Of a stretch of DNA of 64,000 bases, positions 42,027-50,628 are shown piece after piece. The stretch lies in contig NZ_CP036533.1 of the NCBI RefSeq assembly GCF_024585265.1, positions 4,783,001 to 4,847,000 on the forward strand. Reading direction: 5' to 3'. A program made the position numbers and the translations under genes. The stretch's first letter is position 1. The number at the start of each line of letters is the position of its first letter. The stretch comes from Bradyrhizobium sp. WBAH42. GTDB taxonomy: Bacteria; Pseudomonadota; Alphaproteobacteria; Rhizobiales; Xanthobacteraceae. Below the pieces are notes generated by a model. That model did no database searches. It saw nothing but the letters and a program-made list of their open reading frames with translations, and was not told the DNA's origin.

Positions 42027-43127
42027 TTAATAGGCGTAGAACATCCGCTGAATGTCCTTGGTGTCGGTCGTCTTGGTCAACGCCAGCATCAGCAAGATGC
42101 GCGCTTTCTGGGGATTGAGCGTATCCGAGACGACGAAGTCGTGCTCATCGTCCTTGGCCTCGCCATTGCGCGCGACGATGCCGTTGCCGACACGGCTGCT
42201 GCGAACGATCACAACGCCCTTCTTGCGGGCTTCGTCCAGCGCCGGCTCGACCGCGGGGCGGGCCAGGCTGCCGTCACCCACGCCGGCATGCACGACCCCC
42301 TTGGCGCCGGCGGCGACAAAGGCGTCGATCGCAACCCGGTTCATGTTGGCGTAGCCGTAGACGATGTCGACCTGAGGCAGGACATCGAGGTTGGACACGT
42401 CAAATTCGGAATCCGCCGTGTGCCGGCGGGTCGATTGCCGATAGAAATACGGCTTGTTGCCCTGCATGTAGCCGAGAAAGCCGAGTTCAGGCGTGCGAAA
42501 GGTGTCTGCCGTGGACGTGTTGTTCTTGGTGACGTCGCGCGCGGCGTTGATCTGATCGTTGAGGGCGACGAGCACGCCCTTGCCGACGGCTTCTTCACTG
42601 CCTGCGAGGATCACCGCATTGAAGAGGTTGATCGGGCCGTCCGCGCTGATCGCTGTCGATGGCCGCATCGCGCCGACGACGACCACAGGCTTCTTGCTCT
42701 TGACGACCAGATTCAGGAAATAGCTGGTTTCCTCGATCGTATCGGTCCCGTGCGTGATCACGATCCCGTCCACGTCGTCCTGTGCGAGGAGCGTATTGAC
42801 GCGCTTGGCGAGCTTCAGCCAATAATCATTGTTCATGTTCTCGCTGGCGATCTGGAAGACCTGCTCGCCCTTGACGTTGGCCACCGTTTTCAACTCGGGG
42901 ACGGCGTTCAAGAGGGTCTCGATGCCCACCGTGGCTGCGGTATACCCGACGACTGTGGTGCTGCTCGCCCCGCTGCCGGCGATCGTGCCGCCGGTTGCGA
43001 GAACCATGACGTTGGGCAGGCCAGGGCCTCTGGCGTCGGCAACGTCAACAATCATGAGCAGCGCAAAGAGCACACTCATGGTCGCCATCATGTGATCACG
43101 CACGCGGAACTGCAACATCTCGCCCAT
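42027..43127 (-). CDS. Periplasmic type II L-asparaginase
   Basis: A 366-residue asparaginase/glutaminase. The first catalytic Thr is in LATGGTIAGSG (residues 43-53) and the second in ITHGTDTIEETSYF, with VVGAMRPSTAISADGPINL and the C-terminal RSSRVGNG as further family boxes. A hydrophobic leader (ATMSVLFALLMIVDVADA) suggests export, as for E. coli AnsB. Several N-terminal ATG codons are possible starts (43127, 43118, 43091); the signal peptide starts best at one of the internal ones. It supplies aspartate and ammonia from asparagine outside the cytoplasm. Confidence 0.94.
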   Translation of the reverse strand: MGEMLQFRVRDHMMATMSVLFALLMIVDVADARGPGLPNVMVLATGGTIAGSGASSTTVVGYTAATVGIETLLNAVPELKTVANVKGEQVFQIASENMNNDYWLKLAKRVNTLLAQDDVDGIVITHGTDTIEETSYFLNLVVKSKKPVVVVGAMRPSTAISADGPINLFNAVILAGSEEAVGKGVLVALNDQINAARDVTKNNTSTADTFRTPELGFLGYMQGNKPYFYRQSTRRHTADSEFDVSNLDVLPQVDIVYGYANMNRVAIDAFVAAGAKGVVHAGVGDGSLARPAVEPALDEARKKGVVIVRSSRVGNGIVARNGEAKDDEHDFVVSDTLNPQKARILLMLALTKTTDTKDIQRMFYAY

Positions 43128-43291
43128 CCTTTGCTGGAAGCCTCGTCGATGCGCCCCGGTTCGCTCAGCGTTGCATCATCCGTCAGCCGCTGCGTTCTGT
43201 CTAGGGTCGCGAGGAGTTTGCTTTACGCGCACGGCGCGTGCCAGAAAACTGGCGGCGGGGAAGGCACAAGAACCAAATGGCCGGGAGGTCT

Positions 43292-43392
43292 AAAGCGCGA
43301 TGCGATCGGGATGAATCGTCATCGCGCTTTAGCTTATTGTTTGAGCATGATCTTCTCGGAAAGCCGCTTCGCACTTTTCCGGATCATGCTCT
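43292..43392. repeat. Double palindromic repeat
   Basis: AAAGCGCGATG...CATCGCGCTTT is followed by GAGCATGATCTTCTCGGAAA...TTTTCCGGATCATGCTC. Both hairpins belong to a repeat family common between genes in Bradyrhizobium and Rhodopseudomonas. No gene is seen in 43128-43475. Confidence 0.85.
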
Positions 43393-43475
43393 CGCGCGAA
43401 GACGCGCTTCTGCCCGGCCATGACGGCATTTCGTTTGTGATGGCTCGCTGAAAAAGCCGGGAACGGACTGCGCGC

Positions 43476-43724
43476 TTACGCGCTGGTCTCGCACTTCTTC
43501 ATGAAGCTGTTCTTGGCGGCGCCGGCGAGCGGCTTACCGTCGGAGCCGACGGCCTTGGGGGCGCAGGCATCTTCCTTGCACTTCTTCAGGAACGAGGTCT
43601 TGGCGGCGCCGGCCAGCGGCTTGCCGTCCTTGCCGACAGCCTTGCTTTCGCAGGTTTCTTGCGCAAGGGCCGAGCCCGCTGCAAAGCTGGCAACGATCGC
43701 AGCGAGGAAAATCCGCTTCATCAT
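43476..43724 (-). CDS. Small exported protein with two PsiF-like repeats
   Basis: An 82-residue protein with a signal peptide (MMKRIFLAAIVASFAAGSALAQ) and two tandem 25-residue repeats: SKAVGKDGKPLAGAAKTSFLKKC and PKAVGSDGKPLAGAAKNSFMKKC. The AAKTSFLKKC core matches the PsiF repeat known from a phosphate-starvation-inducible protein of E. coli. Each repeat begins and ends near a cysteine, so disulphides are likely in the periplasm. The function is unknown. Confidence 0.8.
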   Translation of the reverse strand: MMKRIFLAAIVASFAAGSALAQETCESKAVGKDGKPLAGAAKTSFLKKCKEDACAPKAVGSDGKPLAGAAKNSFMKKCETSA

Positions 43725-43927
43725 GGGGGTCTCCTAAGCCAGAAATGGCCGGGAGATTGGAGCCGCAAATCGTGGCGCAATCAAGCAGGATGAGCACCGG
43801 CCGCCCGCTCGCCCCGCTGATTTTTGCGCTTCGAGCGCGGAAGATGTCGCCTCTGTTGCACTGCTCGCTGACCTCATCGGGCGATCCTGCTAGCGTCGGT
43901 CCCTCGAGATGGAGAGGAAGCATCGTG

Positions 43928-44392
43928 ATGGACGCCGCGATCCCGCACGACCAGGGCGCCGCTGAGCGGCATTCGCACCTGGTTCGCCCCCATGACATGG
44001 ATTGGCAGAAGACGCGCTTTCCGGGCTGCGAGGCCAAGACGCTGCTGTTCGATCGCGGCACGGGGCTGATGACCGCCTTGATGCGCTTTGCGCCGGGATC
44101 GGTGCTGCCTGATCACGAGCATGTCGGCATCGAGCAGAGCTGGGTCATCGAAGGTGCGCTCGTCGACAAGGAGGGCCCGGCCAAGGGCATTGCCTGCAAG
44201 GCCGGCGAATTCATCTGGCGCGAGGCGGGCAGCCGGCACGCCGCCTGGTGCCCGGACGGCGCGCTGATCCTGGCGATCTTCCAGGTGCCGAACAAGTTCT
44301 TCGAGGCCGACGGCCGCGTGGTCGATGCCGCCGGCCAGGATTGGGACGAGGTCTGGGGGCACACCGCGGCGCAGCGGGCGCAGAGCGCCTGA
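43928..44392 (+). CDS. ChrR-like cupin protein
   Basis: A 154-residue cupin with the metal-binding box HEHVGIEQSWVIEGALVDKEG and a second-motif region EFIWREAGSRHAAWCPDG, as in the C-terminal domain of the anti-sigma factor ChrR. The anti-sigma N-terminal zinc domain is absent and no sigma factor gene is adjacent, so it is probably a stand-alone metal enzyme or sensor. ATG 43928 follows GGAGAGGAAG. It converges on the next gene with 6 bases between stops. Confidence 0.85.
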   Translation: MDAAIPHDQGAAERHSHLVRPHDMDWQKTRFPGCEAKTLLFDRGTGLMTALMRFAPGSVLPDHEHVGIEQSWVIEGALVDKEGPAKGIACKAGEFIWREAGSRHAAWCPDGALILAIFQVPNKFFEADGRVVDAAGQDWDEVWGHTAAQRAQSA

Positions 44393-44398
44393 TCGCCT

Positions 44399-45361
44399 TC
44401 ACACGCCGCGCACGAGCAGCGCCTTGAAGTCGGCCCGCGCGCGCTGGGCTTCGGCGCGCGCGGCGTCGGAGGCGTCGCCCATGCCGAAATAGCCGTGGAT
44501 CAGGCCGGGGCCCTCATGATGCTTGACGCGGATGCCGGCCGCTTCCAGCGCCCGCGCATAGGCCGCGCCTTCGTCGCGCAGGGGATCGAACCACGCGGTG
44601 GTCACGACCGCCGGCGCGACGCCGGCCAGCGATGCGGCCCGCAGCGGCGAGACGCGCCAGTCGCCGGCGTGCGCGGGATCGGCGAGATAGTGGCCGCAGA
44701 ACCATTCCATGGTCGCGCGCGTGAGGAAGTAGCCGTCGGCGTTCTCCGCGCGCGAGGGATAGCGTGCGTTCTCGCCCGCATCGGCATAAGCGCCGACGAC
44801 GTCGGTGACCGGATAGACCAGGAGCTGCGCGGCGAGCTTGATGCCGGCATCGCGGCAGGCGATCGCGGTCGTCGCAGCGAGATTGCCGCCGGCGCTGTCG
44901 CCGGCAACGCCGAAGCGCTTTGCGTCACCGCCAAATTCCGCGATGCGGCCAAACACGTCGCTCACCGCGGCGAAGGCATCCTCGAAGGCGCCGGGAAAGC
45001 GCGTCTCGGGCGGACGTCGATAGTCGACGGAGACGACGACCGCGCCGGTCTCGATCGCAAGGTTGCGCGCCTGCCGGTCGTGGGTTTCGAGATCGCCCGC
45101 AACCCAGCCGCCGCCATGGAAGAACACCACGGTCGGTGCCGGCGGGCTGCCGTTCCGGTAGACCCGTGCAGGAAGCGGACCGGCGCCGCCTTTCACCTTG
45201 ATATCCTCGACGCTATCGACGGGCGGCGGCGGAATGGCCGCGCGCGAGGCAGCGAGTGCGCGCAAGGAATCGCGGGCGCTCTGTGGCGTCATGCCCGTGG
45301 GATCGCGCATCGGCATGAGCGGAATGATCTGGGCGATGACGGGATCGAGCGGTGCGGCCAT
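44399..45361 (-). CDS. Alpha/beta hydrolase of the hormone-sensitive-lipase family
   Basis: A 320-residue esterase with the HSL-type oxyanion box FFHGGGWVAGD and nucleophile elbow GDSAGGNLAA; the acid and base are in WFDPLRDEG and GLIHGYF. Typical substrates are short acyl esters. ATG 45361 has GAGGA 7 bases upstream and is preferred to the GTG at 45373. It is divergent from the nitroreductase remnant. Confidence 0.92.
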   Translation of the reverse strand: MAAPLDPVIAQIIPLMPMRDPTGMTPQSARDSLRALAASRAAIPPPPVDSVEDIKVKGGAGPLPARVYRNGSPPAPTVVFFHGGGWVAGDLETHDRQARNLAIETGAVVVSVDYRRPPETRFPGAFEDAFAAVSDVFGRIAEFGGDAKRFGVAGDSAGGNLAATTAIACRDAGIKLAAQLLVYPVTDVVGAYADAGENARYPSRAENADGYFLTRATMEWFCGHYLADPAHAGDWRVSPLRAASLAGVAPAVVTTAWFDPLRDEGAAYARALEAAGIRVKHHEGPGLIHGYFGMGDASDAARAEAQRARADFKALLVRGV

Positions 45362-45476
45362 GGACTTCCTCACAGGGTTCTTGGTCTTGCTTGGTCATTA
45401 GCATAGGTTTTGCGCGCCGCATCGGCAACCGGTGGTCTGTCGCAACGCCGGACGAGCGGGCAGGGAGGTTCACGAG

Positions 45477-45741
45477 GTGGAATTCGAGACGCTGGTCCAG
45501 TCGCGCCGCAACGTGCGTGGCTTCAAAAACACGCCGGTGCCGCGCGCGGTGATCGCACCCGGCAGGTCGACATCGCCATGCGCTCCGACATTGTGCGCGA
45601 GGTCGCCAAGATTCCGGGAAGGACGAGGTCATCATGAGCGTCGCGATGGGCTATCCCGACGACAGCTTTGCCGCGAACGCAGTTCGCTCGGACCGCGAGC
45701 ACAACCACGAGTTCGTGCGTCACGTGGGTTTTGCCGATTAG
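45477..45741 (+). pseudogene. Nitroreductase gene remnant with internal deletion
   Basis: The first 26 codons encode VEFETLVQSRRNVRGFKNTPVP, the FMN-binding start of nitroreductases. About 45 codons at the end (EVIMSVAMGYPDDSFAANAVRSD... to HVGFAD and stop) match the C-terminus. Between them only about 75 bases remain where about 450 are expected, and the two parts are in different frames. The gene is dead. Confidence 0.75.
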
Positions 45742-45875
45742 CGCGAGCAAGAGGAGATTATTCTCTGGCGGAAATTTTTTTGGTGCGGCGTCGCGAGTGG
45801 CCTCTTGCAATCTCGAAGTTGCGGGAGGAACAATATGCGGACTGAGAGGTTTGTTGCTGGCGCGAGGGAATTGAC

Positions 45876-46079
45876 ATGCGGCGGCTGGCTAGCCTGGTTC
45901 GGCGGTTCTTCGGTCCGCGATTGCGGCACAAGATCGATGATGATCCAAGTCTTCCTTTCACACCCGAAGAGTTCGGCCGACTGATTCGCAGCGGCCGGCA
46001 CGAGGACATGAAGCTGCTGGCCGACGGGCTGGCCTGCCGCTCCATCCCGCGTCGCGCCAGCTATCGTGCGACGCATTGA
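45876..46079 (+). CDS. Hypothetical protein, 67 aa
   Basis: The ATG at 45876 is preceded by GAGGGAATT. The product is basic at both ends (MRRLASLVRRFFGPRLRHK and RSIPRRASYRATH) with an acidic centre DDDPSLPFTPEEFGRLIRSGRHEDMKLLADGL. It may be a small cytosolic protein; no family is recognised. It converges on the HD-GYP gene. Confidence 0.5.
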   Translation: MRRLASLVRRFFGPRLRHKIDDDPSLPFTPEEFGRLIRSGRHEDMKLLADGLACRSIPRRASYRATH

Positions 46080-46106
46080 GGCGGCGTTCGAGACGGGGTA
46101 CAGCGC

Positions 46107-47228
46107 TCATCGTGTGAGCGCGACCTGCTTGAACGAGCGGACCAGCGCCTTTTCCAGCTTGCCATTCATCCCGCACAGAACGTCGTAGGCCTCCGCGCGC
46201 GGCATGGTCGGCTTGTAGTGCCGGTGCTCGATCAGCGCTGCGAAGATGTCCGAGATCGTTAGAATCCTGACGATATCGCAAATGCTCTCGCCGCAGAGCG
46301 CATCGGGATAGCCGCTCCCGTCCAGATACTCGTGATGGTGGCGAACGGCATCGAGGATCTCCCGCGAGATTCCGTCATGGTCCTTGAGAAAGTCGTAGCC
46401 AGCGGCCGGATGCGTTTCGATCAGCGCGCGTTCCGTGGCATCGAGGCGACCAGGCTTGTCGAGCACCGCGAGCGGAATCTGCGCCTTGCCGATGTCATGG
46501 AACATGGCCGCCGAGTAGAGACGTTCCAGGTCGGCCCTGCCGACGCCAAGGCTCAGTCCGAAGTCGATGGCGAGACCGGTCACCAGTAGGCAGTGCTGAT
46601 AGGTTCCTTCGTGGTGGCGCCGCACCGTCATGAGCCACTCGGTCAGGCCCTGCCGGGTGATGCGCTCGGCGATCTGGCGACCGGCCTCCTTGGCACCATC
46701 GACATCGAGCGGCTGGCCCAAGGTGACAGCCGCGAACATCGATGCGATCGCGGTCGCTGCGGTCTCGACGGCGTTGTCGGATTGCAGCGTATCGCCTGAC
46801 GAAGCGGACGGCCCGTCGGCCGGATCGGCCAGTGCCGCCAGCAGCTTGGTCCGGCCGACCGTGCTGGGAAGGACCAGCGTCGCCCCGAGCGCATAGGCCT
46901 GGGAAATGCAGACGTGGGAGGTGTGCTCGAGCAGGAAGATGCGCTTCCCGACCTTCGCCAACTTGGCAGCCCGCTGCTTGATGGCGGCGATATTGTCGAC
47001 GTCGCGCAGCTCCGCGCGAATGACGATGGCGACCGGTGTCTGCGACAGCCTGGAATCGGCATCGAGCCGCTCGCCTGCAATGGCGAACCTCTCCTGGAGG
47101 ATCGAGCAGATGCCCGAGAGCTTGTCGGACGTGTCGGCCAGCACGTGCAGGAGGGGACGAGCCGTTGCCGTCGTTCGGATGCCGGCGTCACCATTGACGG
47201 AGCCGGATCTGGTTCGCGCGTCTTGCAC
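46107..47228 (-). CDS. HD-GYP-type cyclic di-GMP phosphodiesterase-like protein
   Basis: A 373-residue protein. Residues 25-135 resemble a degenerate receiver domain without a clear phospho-accepting Asp. The C-terminal half is an HD domain with HDIGK (244-248), HPAAGYDFL and HHEYLDGSGYP (298-308), which keeps the GYP variant motif (GYP at 306-308) of cyclic di-GMP hydrolases. It lies downstream of DUF2336 and PilZ genes on the same strand. The start is GTG 47228. Catalysis is likely, but one or two metal ligands should be checked in an alignment. Confidence 0.85.
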   Translation of the reverse strand: MQDARTRSGSVNGDAGIRTTATARPLLHVLADTSDKLSGICSILQERFAIAGERLDADSRLSQTPVAIVIRAELRDVDNIAAIKQRAAKLAKVGKRIFLLEHTSHVCISQAYALGATLVLPSTVGRTKLLAALADPADGPSASSGDTLQSDNAVETAATAIASMFAAVTLGQPLDVDGAKEAGRQIAERITRQGLTEWLMTVRRHHEGTYQHCLLVTGLAIDFGLSLGVGRADLERLYSAAMFHDIGKAQIPLAVLDKPGRLDATERALIETHPAAGYDFLKDHDGISREILDAVRHHHEYLDGSGYPDALCGESICDIVRILTISDIFAALIEHRHYKPTMPRAEAYDVLCGMNGKLEKALVRSFKQVALTR

Positions 47229-47296
47229 GGTCTGACCTGGATTGCGACTATCTGGATGTGAAAACTGCGGGTGGAATCTTCGAATTCTATTTGCCT

Positions 47297-47626
47297 CTAT
47301 TTGACCTGGACCGCGTTCTGCCCGGGCGCTGGTGCGCCGGCAGATTTCTTCTTGCCGTCAACGGTAATGAAATGGACGCCGGCGGTGGTGCCGTCGATCC
47401 AGACCAGCTCGCAGCGCCGGTAGGCGAGGCCTGTCGACGACAGCACCATGAAGAATTCCTTGGCCTTGAGCACGTCGAGCGTGCCCTCGACCTCGACCTT
47501 CGCGCCCGTCTGCGATACGTCGAGCAGGACGCAGCTGCGCCGCCAGGTGCCGTCGGACCCCATGAGATTGACCGGCTGCCTGTGGTCCAGCTTCACGCGG
47601 GCGGCTTTTCGACCGTCGAACTTCAT
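47297..47626 (-). CDS. PilZ-domain protein, 109 aa
   Basis: A single PilZ barrel: MKFDGRKAARVKLDHRQPVNLMG has the basic loop, and VLLDVSQTGAKVEVEG is a D-x-S-x-x-G-type motif. Strands LSSTGLAYRRCELVWIDGTTAGVHFI follow. It likely binds cyclic di-GMP and passes the signal to a partner. Its ATG overlaps the stop of the DUF2336 gene (ATGA), and the HD-GYP gene follows 68 bases downstream. Confidence 0.88.
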   Translation of the reverse strand: MKFDGRKAARVKLDHRQPVNLMGSDGTWRRSCVLLDVSQTGAKVEVEGTLDVLKAKEFFMVLSSTGLAYRRCELVWIDGTTAGVHFITVDGKKKSAGAPAPGQNAVQVK

Positions 47627-48735
47627 CAGCTAACCCCCATGTTCTTTGCGTCCCGATGACCCCGACCGCTCTCCTTGGCGTTTGCGGCAATTTCGCCCCA
47701 ACGCACCGTCCACTGGCTGGTCGACAGCAGCAACGTCTCGAAAATGTGCTGTGCGCGTCCGCGCTCGGCGAAGGAAAGCCGCGTGCCGCAGCGGTTGCTC
47801 AGGATGGCGAGCGTGGTCTGCCAATTCAGCCGCGAGGCGCGGCAGGCCATGACGAGACCCTCGCAATCCTCGTCGGTGATGACATGCTCGACGATCTCGA
47901 TGGGAGTGCCCGACAGCACCGACAGCGCCGTAACGAGGTTGGCAGTCTCGCCGCGAATGGCGAAGCGGTTTACCGTGGAATCGTTGAGCTTGCCGGTGCG
48001 GTTGAGCGCGACGATTTCCGGCCGCGCGCGTGCATAAGCGGCGGCGCAGGGCAGCCTCGCGACGTTCGGCGCGGCCGTTGCGGTCTGATGCGAGCCGATG
48101 GCCTTCGGCCCTGTGCCAGATTTCGGCGCTGGCAAGGCCGACAGCAACTCCCGCATGACCCTATCGGGCGTGTCCGGCCTGAGCGCCAGAGCTTTGGTCA
48201 GTTCGTCATCCGACAGGCACTTCTCAATCAATGCAACGTAGGCGGCATCGGAGAATCTTGCCTCCCTGTTGCCGATCAGTGCGAGACAAACACTGGGGGC
48301 GCCACACTTGATCAGCGTCTCGATCACCAGTGGATCGATCGGCGCGCGGCCGGCGATCGCACATTGTTGTCGTTCGCCGCTCGCGGCTGCGACCGACTTG
48401 AGATCGGCCGTGGACAGTGATTGCGAGCGGAGCAAGACAGGGCAGGCGACTTCCGGATCGTGGTGCGAGGCGAGACGTCGCACGGTCTTCGGCGGAGCCA
48501 CTTTGAGCTCTGCGAGCGCCGCGCTGACATCAATCAGCGTGCTGGCCTCAACCCGCTCGACCAGCCGTAGCAGGACGCCGTCGGCCATGTCGGCGAGTAA
48601 TTCCTGAGATCGGTCGCGGCTGCTTGTGAGCAGTTGCAATATGCCTGAGAGGATGCGAGCACACCGGTCCAGCGGACATGTTGCAACCGCGTTCTCCAGA
48701 TCGACCAGACTATCAGCAGGCGAGTTTGCCATCAT
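47626..48735 (-). CDS. DUF2336 family protein
   Basis: A 369-residue alpha-helical protein of the DUF2336 type, with HEAT-like repeats visible as repeated VRRLASHHDPEVACPVL, CGAPSVCLALIGNREARFSDAAYVALIEKC and DELTKALALRPDTPDRVMRELL units. Members are common in Bradyrhizobium near cyclic di-GMP genes. No catalytic residues are evident; it may be a scaffold. The gene is the first of a likely three-gene unit with PilZ and HD-GYP proteins. Confidence 0.88.
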   Translation of the reverse strand: MMANSPADSLVDLENAVATCPLDRCARILSGILQLLTSSRDRSQELLADMADGVLLRLVERVEASTLIDVSAALAELKVAPPKTVRRLASHHDPEVACPVLLRSQSLSTADLKSVAAASGERQQCAIAGRAPIDPLVIETLIKCGAPSVCLALIGNREARFSDAAYVALIEKCLSDDELTKALALRPDTPDRVMRELLSALPAPKSGTGPKAIGSHQTATAAPNVARLPCAAAYARARPEIVALNRTGKLNDSTVNRFAIRGETANLVTALSVLSGTPIEIVEHVITDEDCEGLVMACRASRLNWQTTLAILSNRCGTRLSFAERGRAQHIFETLLLSTSQWTVRWGEIAANAKESGRGHRDAKNMGVS

Positions 48736-49032
48736 GGCAGGAGCCTGAAATTAAATAAATTGAACCATCAAACGACGGTCATTCCGCCTCAAAGGCGTTA
48801 ATTTGAATTTTAATCCTCGAAGGCTCGGGTATTGGCGCACCGCCGGCCTTGTAGGAAACGTTATCGAAATTCGGCGAGACCGGGTTGTCCCGGATTGTTC
48901 TTTCAACCGACCCCTCTCCATTTAATCAGGCCACAGTTACGATCGATTCTGACGAAATAATCGAAGGAGGAAGCGAACCGGCACCCCGCGGCCGGACGCA
49001 GATCCAGAGCGGCGCGGCATTTTCTTGTTTCC

Positions 49033-49980
49033 ATGAACAGCATTGACGATGTGCCGAGGTCGGCACTCAAAACATTTCGCTTTTCAGACGTCGACGAATT
49101 TCGAAACGCCATACGCGGGCTGAACTTCGAATTCACCCCTTTTGTGCGGAAGATTTCGGCTGAGCAGACAATCCTCGCCTTGCCCGGCTGCGACGTGAAT
49201 TTGACGCGCGCGTTTCCGCGGGTGGTTGACGCACAACTCGTGGAGAATTGCACTGCGATCGGCTTCACGATGGACGATCTCAACGTACCGATTCGCTTCA
49301 ACGGCTCGCAACGTGCGCGACCGGTCGTGGTCATTGGCAACGGCGGAGCGGCCTACACCACCATCGAGGAGGTGCAGCGGCAAATCGCCTCGGTGATTTT
49401 CCGGCCCGAGGTGAGGGATCGTGGTTGGCCGCTCACGCTCTCGAGCTTCAAGATTTTTGAAATCTCCCCGGTCGGCTTGCAGCGGTTGCGCGGCGTGGTT
49501 CGCGAAGTGCTGGCCGAGGCGTCCGGCCCGGTCGACGCACGGGAGCTCTTGTTGAAGGGCGCGGCGATGAAGGAGTCCCTGCTCGGAGCCGTCGACGACG
49601 CCTTTGCAACCATCGTTTCGGCCCGCTGGACCCTGGGTCCCAACGACGGACGGAATTTCAGGATGTTCCAGGACATCCGCGCACTGCTGTCTGAGGACCT
49701 GTCGGAGCCGATTTATAGCGATGAGATCGCGCGCAAGCTCGGGCTGTCCGTTCGCACCATGCACGACATCGTTCGCCGCTACCGCGGCATGAGCCTGCAC
49801 CGCTACTTGCGTCTGCACCGGCTGTGGCTGGTGCGCCGGCGCCTTCTCGCCGGCGCCGACAGCGTCAAGGCAGTCGCGCTGGCGTATGGCTTCTGGCATC
49901 TCAGCGATTTCTCCAGAGGCTATCGCGACCAGTTCGGCGAGACGCCGTCGCAAACGCTGGACCGCGGTCGCAGAAGGTAG
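49033..49980 (+). CDS. AraC-family transcriptional regulator
   Basis: A 315-residue regulator with an N-terminal ligand or dimerisation domain (residues 1-200) and a C-terminal AraC double helix-turn-helix (about 215-315: SDEIARKLGLSVRTMHDIVRRYRGMSLHRYLRLHRLWLVRRRLL, then VKAVALAYGFWHLSDFSRGYRDQFGETPSQTL). The N-terminus resembles OruR/AraC-type sensory domains without a recognisable ligand motif. It precedes a flavin reductase gene by 50 bases on the same strand. It may act on that gene, but this is not shown. Confidence 0.93.
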   Translation: MNSIDDVPRSALKTFRFSDVDEFRNAIRGLNFEFTPFVRKISAEQTILALPGCDVNLTRAFPRVVDAQLVENCTAIGFTMDDLNVPIRFNGSQRARPVVVIGNGGAAYTTIEEVQRQIASVIFRPEVRDRGWPLTLSSFKIFEISPVGLQRLRGVVREVLAEASGPVDARELLLKGAAMKESLLGAVDDAFATIVSARWTLGPNDGRNFRMFQDIRALLSEDLSEPIYSDEIARKLGLSVRTMHDIVRRYRGMSLHRYLRLHRLWLVRRRLLAGADSVKAVALAYGFWHLSDFSRGYRDQFGETPSQTLDRGRRR

Positions 49981-50030
49981 CGCGACAAATCGAGTAGGGC
50001 TGGGCGCCGGTTTCGTGCTACCGTTCGGCC

Positions 50031-50621
50031 ATGAGCAATCGCATTCTCGTTCTCTACGGTTCCTACCGTTCCGACCGCATGGGCATCCGCCTTGCGAATT
50101 TCGTCATCGACCGGCTGCGCGGCCGCGGCGAGGACGTCGAGTTCATCGACGCCAAGGCGATCGGGCTGCCGATGCTGGACCGCATGTACAAGGAATATCC
50201 CAAGGGCTCGGCGCCGGAGGCGCTGGAGAAGCTGGCCGGGCAGATCCGCGACGCCGACGGATTCGTCTTCGTCACCGGCGAGTACAATTGGGGCATCCAG
50301 CCCGGCCTGAAGAACCTCACCGACCACTTCCTGGAGGAATGGTTCTGGCGCCCGGCCGCGATCGTGAGCTATTCGGCCGGCCGGCTGTCCGGTGCCCGTG
50401 CGGCGACGGCCTGGCACGGCACGCTCTCGGAGATGGGCATGGTGGTGGTGTCGAGCACCATCGGCGTCGGCCCGATCGCGCAGACGCTGTCGGAGGCCGG
50501 CGAACCGATCGGCGACGGCGGCAAGGCCCTGGAGCGCTCCTTCCCGCGCTTCGCCGACGATCTGGCCTGGTGGATCGAGGCGGCGAAAGCACAACGGACG
50601 CGCAAGGCACCGCCGTATTGA
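50031..50621 (+). CDS. NADPH-dependent FMN reductase-type oxidoreductase
   Basis: A 196-residue flavodoxin-like protein: GSYRSDRMGIRLANFVID binds the FMN phosphate, and VFVTGEYNWGIQPGLKNLTDHF is the conserved flavin-ring loop of the NADPH-dependent FMN reductase family (quinone, azo or chromate reductases). ATG 50031. The downstream gene converges after 8 bases. Confidence 0.92.
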   Translation: MSNRILVLYGSYRSDRMGIRLANFVIDRLRGRGEDVEFIDAKAIGLPMLDRMYKEYPKGSAPEALEKLAGQIRDADGFVFVTGEYNWGIQPGLKNLTDHFLEEWFWRPAAIVSYSAGRLSGARAATAWHGTLSEMGMVVVSSTIGVGPIAQTLSEAGEPIGDGGKALERSFPRFADDLAWWIEAAKAQRTRKAPPY

Positions 50622-50628
50622 CGTCGCG

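Noticed and set aside
41871..43451. 526-codon plus-strand frame across the asparaginase gene
   Set aside because: Antisense to a well-supported asparaginase and extends into intergenic palindromes; no domain is visible.
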